Origin: Allomuricauda sp. F6463D
GTDB lineage: Bacteria; Bacteroidota; Bacteroidia; Flavobacteriales; Flavobacteriaceae
Assembly (NCBI RefSeq): GCF_023015965.1
Contig: NZ_JALKAN010000002.1
Coordinates: 124,001-188,000, forward strand
Length of the DNA stretch: 64,000 nt
Reading direction: 5' to 3'
This document shows positions 1 through 8,161 of this stretch, in pieces (the first letter of the stretch is position 1; each line of letters starts with the position of its first letter). The position numbers and the translations under genes are program-made. Below the pieces are notes generated by a model. The model worked only from the letters and a program-made list of their open reading frames with translations. It was not told where the DNA came from and made no database searches.

Positions 1-261
1 TTGAAGGCTTTTGATTATACAGCACGTATTATGGCACAGGCATTAGCCAATTTTACGGCTTTCACACAACCCGAAGCATTTATTTTGATGGGTGGGCTAA
101 CCAACAGTGGCAAGTGGATCATGAACCCCTTGGAAAAATACTTTAATGGTTTTCTATTGGATATTTATAAAGGAAAAGTAAAACTCTTACACTCCAATAT
201 GCAAGGTAAAACCGCAGCTATTTGTGGCGCAGCAGCTCTAATATGGGAAAGTAAAAAATAA
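1..261 (+). CDS. ROK-family kinase/regulator, C-terminal fragment
   Basis: The reading frame is open from the first base, so the gene begins upstream of the window and the TTG at base 1 is not a real start. The 86 visible residues contain a glycine-rich ILMGGLTNSG segment and a terminal AAICGAAALIW helix. This is how the C-terminal lobe of ROK-family sugar kinases ends: the GG turn lines the nucleotide/sugar cleft and the last helix packs on the ATPase fold. Known members phosphorylate glucose, N-acetylglucosamine or N-acetylmannosamine, or act as repressors. The sugar specificity cannot be told because the N-terminal half with the ATP motif and zinc motif lies outside. No T-rich terminator follows the stop codon. 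Confidence 0.6.
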   Translation: MKAFDYTARIMAQALANFTAFTQPEAFILMGGLTNSGKWIMNPLEKYFNGFLLDIYKGKVKLLHSNMQGKTAAICGAAALIWESKK

Positions 262-573
262 TTCCAACTATAGGAATCTTGAATTTATTAATCAATAGAT
301 AAAACCTTTTATAAGATTATACGATCCTTAGGAACTGTTGCTGCTTAAAAGGATTAAGGATACACACCAGAGGCCAACCCCAGAATTAAAACAGTGGCGG
401 GGCAAACACCTTCATTACCACACGGATCTCACAAAAAAAGAATGTAACACTTCTTAGATTAGACCTATAACCCTTTAATTCTTAAAGGGCTGACATTCAA
501 TGGGAAACTGATTATTATCATGTTTTATGATTTTGAAGTACGCTAACTTTAAACTAGTTAAATAGTAAAAGTC
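262..573. other. Intergenic region, 312 bp, with hairpin and promoter
   Basis: No credible reading frame is present. It holds a perfect 8-bp stem with a 3-nt loop at 471-489 (arms CCCTTTAA and TTAAAGGG), without a T-tract. Downstream lie an FNR-type palindrome at 509-520 and a -7 box at 544-551 that serve the gene starting at 574. The rest shows no structure I can name. Confidence 0.6.
509..551 (+). promoter_or_regulatory. FNR-type box and -7 box of the TonB-like gene
   Basis: TGAT-TATT-ATCA lies at 509-520 (centre 514.5). A -7 element TAACTTTA lies at 544-551, starting 29.5 bp after the centre, and the ATG follows 30 bp after the start of the box. The same three distances recur at five other promoters in this window. 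The -7 box has A instead of G at its last position, as at the 14.5 kb and 17.8 kb sites. FNR activators usually sit near -41.5, which this geometry matches. Binding is inferred. Confidence 0.55.
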
Positions 574-1305
574 ATGAAACCTAAAAAAAACCCATATGCA
601 GAAATTGGACGCAATAGCAGTCTTTATTTCATGATAGGATTAACTTCGGTTTTGTTCATTACGTGGCAATCGTTTGAAGTTAAGTTCTACGAAGAAGTTT
701 CGAAAGTTTCAGAAGTTGTACAACTAACTGATGATCTTAAGGAAGATGTACCCATTACGGAAATACTGAGAACCGCACCTCCTCCCCCACCTCCATCAGC
801 ACCAGATGTAATTGAAATAGTGGAAGATGTGGAAGATGTGGAAGAAACTGTTATCGAAAGCACAGAGAGTAGCCAAGAAACCTTTATTGAAGATGCGGTA
901 ATAAGTATTGAAGAGGTTAATGTGGAAGAGGTTGAGGAAGAAGAGATAATCCCCTTTGCAGTGATAGAGTTTGTACCTGTTTTTCCTGGTTGTGAAATTT
1001 ATCCTACCCAAGAGGAACGTAAAGCTTGTTTTAACCAAAAAGTACAGGAGCACATCAAGAAAAATTTTAGCTATCCCACAGCTGCTTTGGAAATGGGCAT
1101 TGCAGGCAAAGTTTACCTTCAATTTGTAATAGACTCCAATGGACGTGTCACCAACATTCAGAAGAGAGGTCCCGATTTACGTTTAGAAAAAGAAGCTGAG
1201 CGCATCATTGCCTCCCTGCCAAAAGTTAAACCTGGGGAACAACGCGGAAAAACGGTAAGTGTTAAATACAGCATTCCAATTAATTTTGTTTTACAAAACG
1301 AATGA
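574..1305 (+). CDS. TonB-like energy transducer
   Basis: 243 residues with the standard TonB layout: a short basic cytoplasmic end, one membrane segment at about 16-31, a proline run at 69-74, a long Glu/Val-rich periplasmic spacer at about 80-130, and a TonB C-terminal domain from about 150 (GKVYLQFVID at 178-187). The family passes proton-motive energy from ExbB/ExbD to TonB-dependent outer-membrane receptors. No exbB or exbD lies beside it. The acidic spacer replaces the usual Pro/Lys repeat, a common variant in Bacteroidota. The cysteines at 140 and 152 flank the start of the C-terminal domain. An FNR-type promoter lies just upstream, so expression may rise at low oxygen. The ATG at 574 is placed by that promoter. 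Confidence 0.8.
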   Translation: MKPKKNPYAEIGRNSSLYFMIGLTSVLFITWQSFEVKFYEEVSKVSEVVQLTDDLKEDVPITEILRTAPPPPPPSAPDVIEIVEDVEDVEETVIESTESSQETFIEDAVISIEEVNVEEVEEEEIIPFAVIEFVPVFPGCEIYPTQEERKACFNQKVQEHIKKNFSYPTAALEMGIAGKVYLQFVIDSNGRVTNIQKRGPDLRLEKEAERIIASLPKVKPGEQRGKTVSVKYSIPINFVLQNE

Positions 1306-1320
1306 ACAATCCTCGATGCA

Positions 1321-1353
1321 AAAAAAGCCCAAGAACCAAACTTGGGCTTTTTT
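1321..1353. terminator. Bidirectional rho-independent terminator
   Basis: A perfect 13-bp stem (1321-1333 with 1341-1353) with a 7-nt loop has A-rich and T-rich flanks on both strands. It ends the TonB-like gene on the plus strand and the M14 peptidase gene on the minus strand. Confidence 0.85.
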
Positions 1354-2554
1354 ATTTTTGATACCATGCGGCATTCCCATACTCTTTAGGTCGTGAGGCA
1401 CTCTCCCTATTCTTGGCTATTAAATGGGACCTATCAAATTTTCTTGCCCTGTAGCCCAACAAGTGAAAGAACGACTTGGCAAAAAAGCGAGCGACTCGTT
1501 GATCAACCACCATCACATCTTTTTTACCATCTCTCCATTTAACCCCTGGCAATTTCACTAAAATATGATCTACCTTAAACCTTCGTAATTCCTTGGACAG
1601 CCACAACCATATTTTGGGTATAGGTCTAATAAAATAAAATCCCTCATTCCCCTGATCTTGATAGAGGGGCATAAAAATTTGTCGTTTCTTGGTTGTTTTC
1701 AACTGGACCCCATCAACAAGAGCTATATTTTTTCCTTTCGGCACTACTTGAAAATTAATAAACCCTGGGTACATTTTAAAATTACTATTATGGTCGATAT
1801 CATGCTGATGATAGATTTCATAAAATCTATGGGGAGTGCTACTCAAATTAGAAATTGCATCTTTTATTTGTTGCTGTTCTATTTCAGGAATATTCACAGA
1901 TTGGGTCAAAACCAAAGAATAACGAATAAATTTTAAACAATTTTCCACTGCCCTGCTATCATCGTGCTGTCCACTTTCAAAACCTAGTGAAACATAGCCC
2001 AAATCGTTGATATAACTTAACAAGGCTCCTTTTAAATACTCCTCTATACCCAAAATAATGGGTAAAGGGTAATTTGAGGCAAATTTACGGTTCAGTAAAC
2101 TATCATTAAGAACCATGAAGGGAGACGTTTCGCTAGAGGTTGTATGAAGGTCCATAAAATAAAACGGTGGGGTCCCGGTATCCAGAATATTTTGTAGCAA
2201 CCGAAATAATTGGCCCAGTTCATCCTCTTCATCGTGCTGGATTTCTTTAGTGCTAATGACACGTTCGATTCTATCTTGCAACCAAATTCTATTTAGGTCT
2301 TCATGTTGGAATCGCTGTTTGCTTCCCAAAGCTCCCAAATTTCCAGAAATAGCGTATACTTCTCCATTTACCGAAATGTTCTTGTTTCTAATTTCTTCTA
2401 CAACCTCTTTTAAGGCAAAAACACCCGCAGTCTCATTTCCGTGAACACCTCCAAAAAAGACTATAGTGGGACCTCCTTGGCTTCCTTGGATATGATCTAT
2501 TATTCGATTAACCTTTACTGTCCTACTAAGTGCTTTACTGTGAACTAATATCAT
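1352..2554 (-). CDS. Aspartoacylase/succinylglutamate desuccinylase-like M14 peptidase
   Basis: About 400 residues from the ATG at 2554; an upstream ATG at 2569 would add five residues. The protein has the zinc-site pattern of the AspA/AstE branch of M14 carboxypeptidases: H38 and E41 in GGVHGNETAG, the conserved EDLNR segment at about 85-89, and a third ligand H137 in MDLHTTSS. Such enzymes hydrolyse N-acyl or amide bonds of amino acids and small peptides. The start lies inside the end of the upstream GCS2-like/CBS gene (20-bp overlap in another frame), so the two are co-translated and probably work on the same metabolite: one makes an amide or peptide bond, the other can cleave one. The substrate is unknown. 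Confidence 0.75.
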   Translation of the reverse strand: MILVHSKALSRTVKVNRIIDHIQGSQGGPTIVFFGGVHGNETAGVFALKEVVEEIRNKNISVNGEVYAISGNLGALGSKQRFQHEDLNRIWLQDRIERVISTKEIQHDEEDELGQLFRLLQNILDTGTPPFYFMDLHTTSSETSPFMVLNDSLLNRKFASNYPLPIILGIEEYLKGALLSYINDLGYVSLGFESGQHDDSRAVENCLKFIRYSLVLTQSVNIPEIEQQQIKDAISNLSSTPHRFYEIYHQHDIDHNSNFKMYPGFINFQVVPKGKNIALVDGVQLKTTKKRQIFMPLYQDQGNEGFYFIRPIPKIWLWLSKELRRFKVDHILVKLPGVKWRDGKKDVMVVDQRVARFFAKSFFHLLGYRARKFDRSHLIAKNRESASRPKEYGNAAWYQK

Positions 2555-4433
2555 ACTGCTCCAAATCAACTTTACTAATAATTCCCACTATGTGGGCATC
2601 CATACAAACGGGCAAACAACCTATACTGTGTTTTACCATTATTTCTTTGGCAACGATTATCTCGGTTTTGGGAACTACACTTATAACTTTCTTGACCATG
2701 ATATCGGAAACTCTTGCTTCATTTTTATCTAGCTCTTTAAATTTCTCGATATGGCTCCATGTAAGAAGCCCTGCCAATTCTCCTTTTTCATTTTCCACAG
2801 GAAGATGATGTATATTGTTCCATCTCATAATGGCCAAAGCCAAATTGGCATAATCATCCTCATACAGTTTCATAAGTTTTGTAGACATTATCTGACTTAC
2901 CCATCGGAATGCACACTTAGTCTCCAACATTCCCCTTATGGGTTTCCATTGATGTACCGGTATATCCTCTTGCTGGTTTTTATACATTGCCTTGGTCAAT
3001 TGCACTATGGCGCTGTCTAGCTTCATTTGTTTGTTGAGCTCCCTAAAATTTTTGATTTGCCACTCAGCACCGGTTTTACCATTGGCTCTGTTCTCAATAA
3101 CCCCCAAAAGTCTGTTTATATCCGCTTTGTCAATATTAAACTTTTTGAGACCTTCATATGCAATGGGCAATAACTCTTGAACCACGATTTTTTTCATCGT
3201 CATGGCTTTCCCCATCCAAGAAAACATAGCATGACTTCCACTAGTGGCGGCCCTAAGAAAATTGAGCTTGACCGATTTAAAATCCATTAAACTGGGCATA
3301 TCATCGTACTTTTTGGGCCTACCGGCCATAAGACCGACCCAAAAAGCGAAATTTGCCATCTCATCCGTAATGGTGGGACCTGCCGGAATGTACCTGTTCT
3401 CAATTCTTAAATGCGGTCTACCGTTGCCCACGCCATAGCAGGGTCGGTTCCAGCGGTACACTGTACTATTGAATAGACTTAATGCTTCCAGTTTTGGCAC
3501 TACTCCATCTTTAAGCAAGTCTAAAGAATTGTGTTGGATGGGCTTCGTCAATAAAATACGATGTGTTGAAATATCCTGTTTAAATATTTCTGTAACCGAG
3601 TCTTTTTGCCATCTTTCACCAAAACCTACCCTGGCTACTTCTTCCTTGAGTGCCTTGGTCCATATTCGTGTATCCAAACTTTGCTGAAACAAAGCGATTC
3701 TAGTTTCTCGCCAAAGTTCTTTTCCCAAAAGCAATGGTGAGTTACAACAAACTCCCAGTACTGGTCCAGAAATGGCCTGGGCCCAATTATAGCTTTTAAT
3801 AAAATCTTCTGGTGGTATTTGTAGGTGGAGTTGAAAACTGGTGTTACAGGCTTCGAACAAAACAGAATCGTGATGAAGCGCCAGCTCGTCCGCTCCTTTG
3901 ATCCGTACCGTAAAATCATCGCCGCGCCAGGCGGTTAAAACTTCGTTGATTCTATAATACCTAGGAATTGGTGTCATAAAATCCATCCCCAGTTCATCTT
4001 TACTGATGGTGGGGAGTATGCCTGTCAGTATAATCTTGGTATCATTTTTATTGGCAGAATGTTTTACTTTCTCCAACAAACTCCTCAGTTGTTGCTCCAC
4101 GATTGTAAAGCAATCTTTTTCCAACGTAAAGGGGTCAAGGTTAGCTTCAATATTATAGGTTGCAAATTCGGTGGTAAAATGATCATCATTTACATCTTTG
4201 ATTATTTCCAATGCATTTGGGGATGGTCTATAATCTTCATTGATCAAACACATTTCCTGTTCGGCACCAATACGAACAATATCATCCTCTATCATTCCAT
4301 CTTTGATCATGTTCTCCAAGGCTTGGATATCATCAATAAGATGTTGGGCAAAAACTTTCCGTTCTTCTTCGCTAAATGAACTTTTTCTAATATGTTCTCC
4401 CATAGAATAGTATTTATGAGTAACCAAAATCAT
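2535..4433 (-). CDS. Glutamate-cysteine-ligase-like (GCS2) enzyme fused to CBS pair
   Basis: Up to 632 residues. The first roughly 450 resemble the GCS2 family of glutamine-synthetase-fold amidoligases: an EQEMCLI strand near 59-64, a central histidine/arginine-rich active-site region, and RPHLRIENRYIPAGPT, where the family has its conserved R-E-R pattern. The last 130 residues form two CBS motifs (about 510-560 and 575-630), an adenine-nucleotide-sensing module. The family joins glutamate or another amino acid to an amine through an acyl phosphate. The CBS pair suggests control by AMP/ATP or a related ligand. Real glutathione synthesis is doubtful, because no glutathione synthetase is near and CBS fusion is not typical of GshA. 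A second possible start is the ATG at 4403 (MGEHIRKS), which I find equally likely. Confidence 0.7.
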   Translation of the reverse strand: MILVTHKYYSMGEHIRKSSFSEEERKVFAQHLIDDIQALENMIKDGMIEDDIVRIGAEQEMCLINEDYRPSPNALEIIKDVNDDHFTTEFATYNIEANLDPFTLEKDCFTIVEQQLRSLLEKVKHSANKNDTKIILTGILPTISKDELGMDFMTPIPRYYRINEVLTAWRGDDFTVRIKGADELALHHDSVLFEACNTSFQLHLQIPPEDFIKSYNWAQAISGPVLGVCCNSPLLLGKELWRETRIALFQQSLDTRIWTKALKEEVARVGFGERWQKDSVTEIFKQDISTHRILLTKPIQHNSLDLLKDGVVPKLEALSLFNSTVYRWNRPCYGVGNGRPHLRIENRYIPAGPTITDEMANFAFWVGLMAGRPKKYDDMPSLMDFKSVKLNFLRAATSGSHAMFSWMGKAMTMKKIVVQELLPIAYEGLKKFNIDKADINRLLGVIENRANGKTGAEWQIKNFRELNKQMKLDSAIVQLTKAMYKNQQEDIPVHQWKPIRGMLETKCAFRWVSQIMSTKLMKLYEDDYANLALAIMRWNNIHHLPVENEKGELAGLLTWSHIEKFKELDKNEARVSDIMVKKVISVVPKTEIIVAKEIMVKHSIGCLPVCMDAHIVGIISKVDLEQYDISSQ

Positions 4434-4517
4434 CTAAAGATAGCATGTTGGGAAGATGAAAAACATGATACACATCAGGCTTTAAATTAATGCCGTGTAC
4501 TATTTAAATAGCTACAC

Positions 4518-4560
4518 TGACAATTATCATATTTTTTAAAAGCTATCAAAAGTAATTTTG
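4518..4560 (+). promoter_or_regulatory. FNR-type box and -7 box of hemN-usp
   Basis: TGAC-AATT-ATCA lies at 4518-4529 (centre 4523.5) and a perfect Bacteroidota -7 box TAATTTTG at 4553-4560, 29.5 bp from the centre. Transcription should begin near 4565, so the TTG at 4558 cannot be the start codon of hemN and the ATG at 4588 is. Confidence 0.7.
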
Positions 4561-4587
4561 AACCGTGATTGTAATGGTATAAAGCTT

Positions 4588-5946
4588 ATGTGCGAATTAG
4601 TCCAAAAATACAATGTTCCAGGTCCTAGATACACCAGTTATCCTACTGTACCCTATTGGGACATGGAGGGTTTTTCTGAAAAAAAATGGAGGTCCAGCGT
4701 TCTTAAGGCCTTTGGTGAAAATCCTGAAGATGGAATAAGTGTTTATATACACCTACCATTTTGCGAAAGCTTATGTACTTTTTGCGGGTGTCACAAACGC
4801 ATCACAAAACGGCACGAAGTGGAGCGCCCCTATATCAATACAGTTTTAAAAGAGTGGGAATTGTATGTTGACCTTTTGGGAACCAAACCGGTTATCAAGG
4901 AGCTTCATTTGGGAGGTGGTACCCCTACATTCTTTTCTCCCGAAAACCTAAGAATATTGATTGAGGGCATTGTCCGACTCAGCAAAAAAACAGATAAAAT
5001 TGATTTTAGTTTCGAAGGACATCCGAACAACACTACCAAAGAACATTTGCAAGCTCTTTACAATGTAGGGTTTAGAAGGGTTTGTTTTGGTGTGCAAGAC
5101 TACAACCTCACTGTACAACGTGCGATAAACAGGTTGCAGCCTTTTGAAAATGTAAAAAATGTTACCGAGTGGGCCAGGGAGATTGGATATACCTCTGTTG
5201 GACACGATATAATATACGGGCTACCGTTTCAAAATTGTTCCGATGTTGAGAACACCATAATCAAGACAAACGCATTGAAACCTGACAGAATTGCTTTTTA
5301 TAGTTATGCCCACGTACCGTGGCTGAAAGGAAATGGACAACGTGGATACAAAGAGTCCGATCTGCCATCATCCGTTGAGAAAAAAGCACAATACGAAATG
5401 GGTAAAAGAATGCTTTCAGAATTCAATTATAAAGATGTTGGAATGGATCACTTTTCCTTGCCTACCGATAGCTTGTACAAAGCCTTGGAGAATGGCACCC
5501 TACATCGGAATTTTATGGGCTACACGCCTTCAAAAACTAAACTTATGATTGGTTTGGGAGCATCGAGCATAAGCGATAGTTGGTATGGTTTTGCGCAAAA
5601 TGTAAAAAGCGTGGAAGAATATGAAAATTTGGTTTCGCATGGAGTTATTCCTATTTTTAAGGGTCACATACTTAGTAGTGAGGACGAGATTGTAAGAAGA
5701 CACATTCTCAACATTATGTGCCAATTTGAGACCGAATGGAGCTCAAAAGAACGACAAACAGTTGATTTTAATGAAATTTTGGCCAACCTGTCGGAATTGG
5801 AAATGGATGGCTTGGTAGAAATAAACAATGATAAAATCAAGGTGACAGATAAGGGAAGACCATTTGTAAGAAACATAAGTATGGCCTTTGACCTTAAATT
5901 ACACAGAAAAAAACCAGATACCCGAATATTTTCCATGACCGTTTAA
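4588..5946 (+). CDS. hemN: Oxygen-independent coproporphyrinogen III oxidase
   Basis: 452 residues from ATG 4588. The start is chosen because the promoter's -7 box covers 4553-4560 and because KYNVPGPRYTSYPTVPYW is the usual HemN beginning. The radical-SAM cluster motif is C59-x3-C63-x2-C66, followed by C68, the extra cysteine that separates true HemN from HemW. The GGGTPTF motif follows near residue 110. HemN decarboxylates two propionate side chains of coproporphyrinogen III to give protoporphyrinogen IX without oxygen, in the cytoplasm. An FNR-type site at -41 fits induction at low oxygen, where the oxygen-dependent HemF fails and haem is needed for the cbb3 oxidase encoded nearby. A universal stress protein gene follows after 17 bp, in one operon. 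HemW, the paralogue, is at 38.2 kb. Confidence 0.95.
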   Translation: MCELVQKYNVPGPRYTSYPTVPYWDMEGFSEKKWRSSVLKAFGENPEDGISVYIHLPFCESLCTFCGCHKRITKRHEVERPYINTVLKEWELYVDLLGTKPVIKELHLGGGTPTFFSPENLRILIEGIVRLSKKTDKIDFSFEGHPNNTTKEHLQALYNVGFRRVCFGVQDYNLTVQRAINRLQPFENVKNVTEWAREIGYTSVGHDIIYGLPFQNCSDVENTIIKTNALKPDRIAFYSYAHVPWLKGNGQRGYKESDLPSSVEKKAQYEMGKRMLSEFNYKDVGMDHFSLPTDSLYKALENGTLHRNFMGYTPSKTKLMIGLGASSISDSWYGFAQNVKSVEEYENLVSHGVIPIFKGHILSSEDEIVRRHILNIMCQFETEWSSKERQTVDFNEILANLSELEMDGLVEINNDKIKVTDKGRPFVRNISMAFDLKLHRKKPDTRIFSMTV

Positions 5947-5963
5947 CCTAAAAATCGAATAAA

Positions 5964-6785
5964 ATGAAAAGTATAATCGTACCCGTTGATTTTTCAAATC
6001 AATCTGAACAAGCCCTTAAAGTTGCTGCTTCCCTTGCGAAGCAACACAAGGCAGAACTATTAGTCCTACATATGTTAGAGCTATCTCCCGCCATTATGGG
6101 CGAATCAGGATATATCTCACAAGAACAGGTAGTGTATCTAATTAAACTTGGTGAAAAAAGGTTTGCTGAATTTCTAGACAAACCTTATTTAAAGGGTGTA
6201 AAGGTGGTTCCCGTAATAAAACACTATAAAGTATTCAGTGAAGTGAACGAAGTTGCCGAAAAGCACAATGTGGACCTTATCATAATGGGATCGCATGGGG
6301 CAGATGGTCTTCAAGAAATTTTTATAGGTTCAAACACCGAGCGTGTTGTTAGAACCGCTGACGTCCCTGTACTGGTAATCAAAGGAGATATTGAGGAATT
6401 TACACCAAAGACTTTTGTTTTTGCTTCGGATTTTGAGGTAGAGAGTGTTCCGGCACTAAAGAAAGCCAAGGAAATGGCCGATTTGTTAGGCGCTAAATTA
6501 CAACCAGTTTTCATTAACACCCCTGGCGATGAGTTTTTGAGCAATGGAGATGCCAACAAAAAAATATCTAAATTTTTGGACACTGCCAATCTTGGATTAG
6601 CGGCAGAAATATTCAACGACTACACCGTGGAAAAAGGTGTTTTGAATTATAGTGATGCCATATCTGCCGACCTTATAGGTATTCCAACCCATGGCAGAAG
6701 AGGACTGGCACATTTCTTTATTGGAAGTATTGGTGAAGATATCGCCAATCATTCCGAAGTACCGGTGATTACATTTAAAATGTAA
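5964..6785 (+). CDS. Tandem universal stress protein (UspA family)
   Basis: 273 residues made of two UspA domains (about 1-140 and 150-273). Each begins with the strand that carries the nucleotide-binding Asp (IVPVDFS, then TFVFASDFE). Each ends with a G-x2-G-x9-G-S/T type loop followed by a PVLVIK or PVITFK strand. Tandem Usp proteins bind ATP or AMP and act in energy-limited or anoxic survival; the partner is unknown. It shares the FNR-controlled hemN transcript and is followed by a strong terminator. A second tandem Usp with its own FNR-type promoter lies at 17.8 kb, so both are likely low-oxygen proteins. Confidence 0.85.
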   Translation: MKSIIVPVDFSNQSEQALKVAASLAKQHKAELLVLHMLELSPAIMGESGYISQEQVVYLIKLGEKRFAEFLDKPYLKGVKVVPVIKHYKVFSEVNEVAEKHNVDLIIMGSHGADGLQEIFIGSNTERVVRTADVPVLVIKGDIEEFTPKTFVFASDFEVESVPALKKAKEMADLLGAKLQPVFINTPGDEFLSNGDANKKISKFLDTANLGLAAEIFNDYTVEKGVLNYSDAISADLIGIPTHGRRGLAHFFIGSIGEDIANHSEVPVITFKM

Positions 6786-6821
6786 CGGATTGTATTTTTG
6801 ATTGGTTTCATACAATTCAAT

Positions 6822-6857
6822 AAAAAAGGGGGCAATTTTACAATTGTCCCTTTTTTT
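6822..6857. terminator. Bidirectional terminator after hemN-usp
   Basis: The stem AAAAAAGGG (6822-6830) pairs with CCCTTTTTT (6848-6856), extended by an inner CAATT/AATTG stem with a small bulge and a 4-nt loop. T and A tracts on both sides make it usable by the plus-strand usp gene and the minus-strand CoA-transferase gene. Confidence 0.8.
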
Positions 6858-6877
6858 ATTCTTTATGCATGTTGTGT

Positions 6878-8146
6878 CTAGCCATGAAATCTTTCGTAAG
6901 CACCTTTTTCCAAAGCTTCCCTATGGTCTGGATGAGCTATGGAAATTAAGGCTTCGGCCCGTTGTTGTAGGTTTTTTCCAAACAAATTGACTATACCATA
7001 TTCCGTAGCTACATAGTGCATATGGGCACGCGTTGTGGTTACCCCGGCACCTTGCTTTAAAAAGGGGGTTATTTTGGATACTCCTTTCTTTGTAGTCGAA
7101 GACATAGCTATTATGGGCTTACCACCTTTTGAAAGTGAGGCTCCTCGCATAAAATCCATCTGACCGCCCACTCCAGAAAATTGGTATCCCCCAATGGTAT
7201 CGGCACATACTTGGCCGGTTAAATCTATTTCTATGGCACTGTTGATAGCTGTTGCTTTAGGGTTCCTACGAATTCTGGCTGTATCATTGGTGTAACCAGA
7301 GTCCCTAAAATCGCATATAGGGTTATCATCTATAAAATCATATAGTTTTCGGGAGCCTACTGCAAAACAACTTACTATTTTACCTCTTTTTACTGTTTTT
7401 TCTTTTCCGTTGATCACACCGCTTTCCAACAAGGGCAATACCCCATCAGAAAACATTTCTGTATGAATACCCAAGTTTTTGTGGTTTCCCAAATTGGATA
7501 AGACTGCATTGGGAATGTTCCCAATTCCCATTTGCAAGGTTGCTCCATCATCTATCAACGATGCCACATGCTTCCCTATTTGTTGTTCCACATCCGATAT
7601 TTCGGTCGGATTATGCTCATGAATGGGCCTATCCACTTCTATGGCAAAGGATATCTCATCGATATGGACAATCCCTGTACCATGGGTGCGAGGCACTTGT
7701 GGGTTTATCTGTGCCACTATTTTTTTTGCTGTTCTAACCGCTGGCAATGTAACATCTACAGAAACCCCAAGAGAGCAATATCCATGTTTATCAGGTGGTG
7801 AAACTTGAACAAATGCAACATCCAGTGGAAGATAATCATCGGCGAACAACCATGGTATTTCACTCAAAAAAACCGGTATGTAGTCGCCCATGTATGTGTT
7901 TACAAATGTTCTAACATTGCCTCCGACAAAACATGCGTTCAAGGTAAAGGCATCGCAATAAGGCTTCCTTGTATATTTAGCGTCACCCTCGGTATGGATA
8001 GAGATAATCTCAACATCTTCTAATTCATTATGTCGATTACATAAAGCATCTATCAATTCATTTGGGGTCATGGCCGCTCCCTGAAAAAAGACCCGATCTC
8101 CTGATTTAACAATTCCTACTGCTTCATTGGCTGTGGTTATTTTCAT
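6878..8146 (-). CDS. Acetyl-CoA hydrolase/CoA-transferase family protein
   Basis: 422 residues, full length for the 4-hydroxybutyrate CoA-transferase/acetyl-CoA hydrolase family. The catalytic glutamate is E230 in GIHTEMFSDG, which forms the glutamyl-CoA thioester. The oxyanion-hole and CoA-binding segments QMGIGNIPN (about 205-213) and SGVGGQ (C-terminal third) are present. It moves CoA between a carboxylate and acetyl-CoA or hydrolyses acetyl-CoA to acetate; the donor and acceptor cannot be read from sequence. The gene follows the last cbb3-assembly gene by 15 bp on the same strand, so it may be read through from the oxygen-controlled cco operon. That would fit acetate overflow at low oxygen, which is inference. 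Confidence 0.85.
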   Translation of the reverse strand: MKITTANEAVGIVKSGDRVFFQGAAMTPNELIDALCNRHNELEDVEIISIHTEGDAKYTRKPYCDAFTLNACFVGGNVRTFVNTYMGDYIPVFLSEIPWLFADDYLPLDVAFVQVSPPDKHGYCSLGVSVDVTLPAVRTAKKIVAQINPQVPRTHGTGIVHIDEISFAIEVDRPIHEHNPTEISDVEQQIGKHVASLIDDGATLQMGIGNIPNAVLSNLGNHKNLGIHTEMFSDGVLPLLESGVINGKEKTVKRGKIVSCFAVGSRKLYDFIDDNPICDFRDSGYTNDTARIRRNPKATAINSAIEIDLTGQVCADTIGGYQFSGVGGQMDFMRGASLSKGGKPIIAMSSTTKKGVSKITPFLKQGAGVTTTRAHMHYVATEYGIVNLFGKNLQQRAEALISIAHPDHREALEKGAYERFHG

Positions 8147-8161
8147 AGTGGACTTAATTTT

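Noticed and set aside
471..489. Perfect 8-bp hairpin as a terminator of the ROK gene
   Set aside because: No T-run follows and it lies 210 bp after the stop codon, so I only mention it as a structure.
4558..4587. TTG 4558 as hemN start
   Set aside because: It lies inside the -7 promoter box TAATTTTG; the ATG at 4588 fits the promoter and the family's N-terminus.
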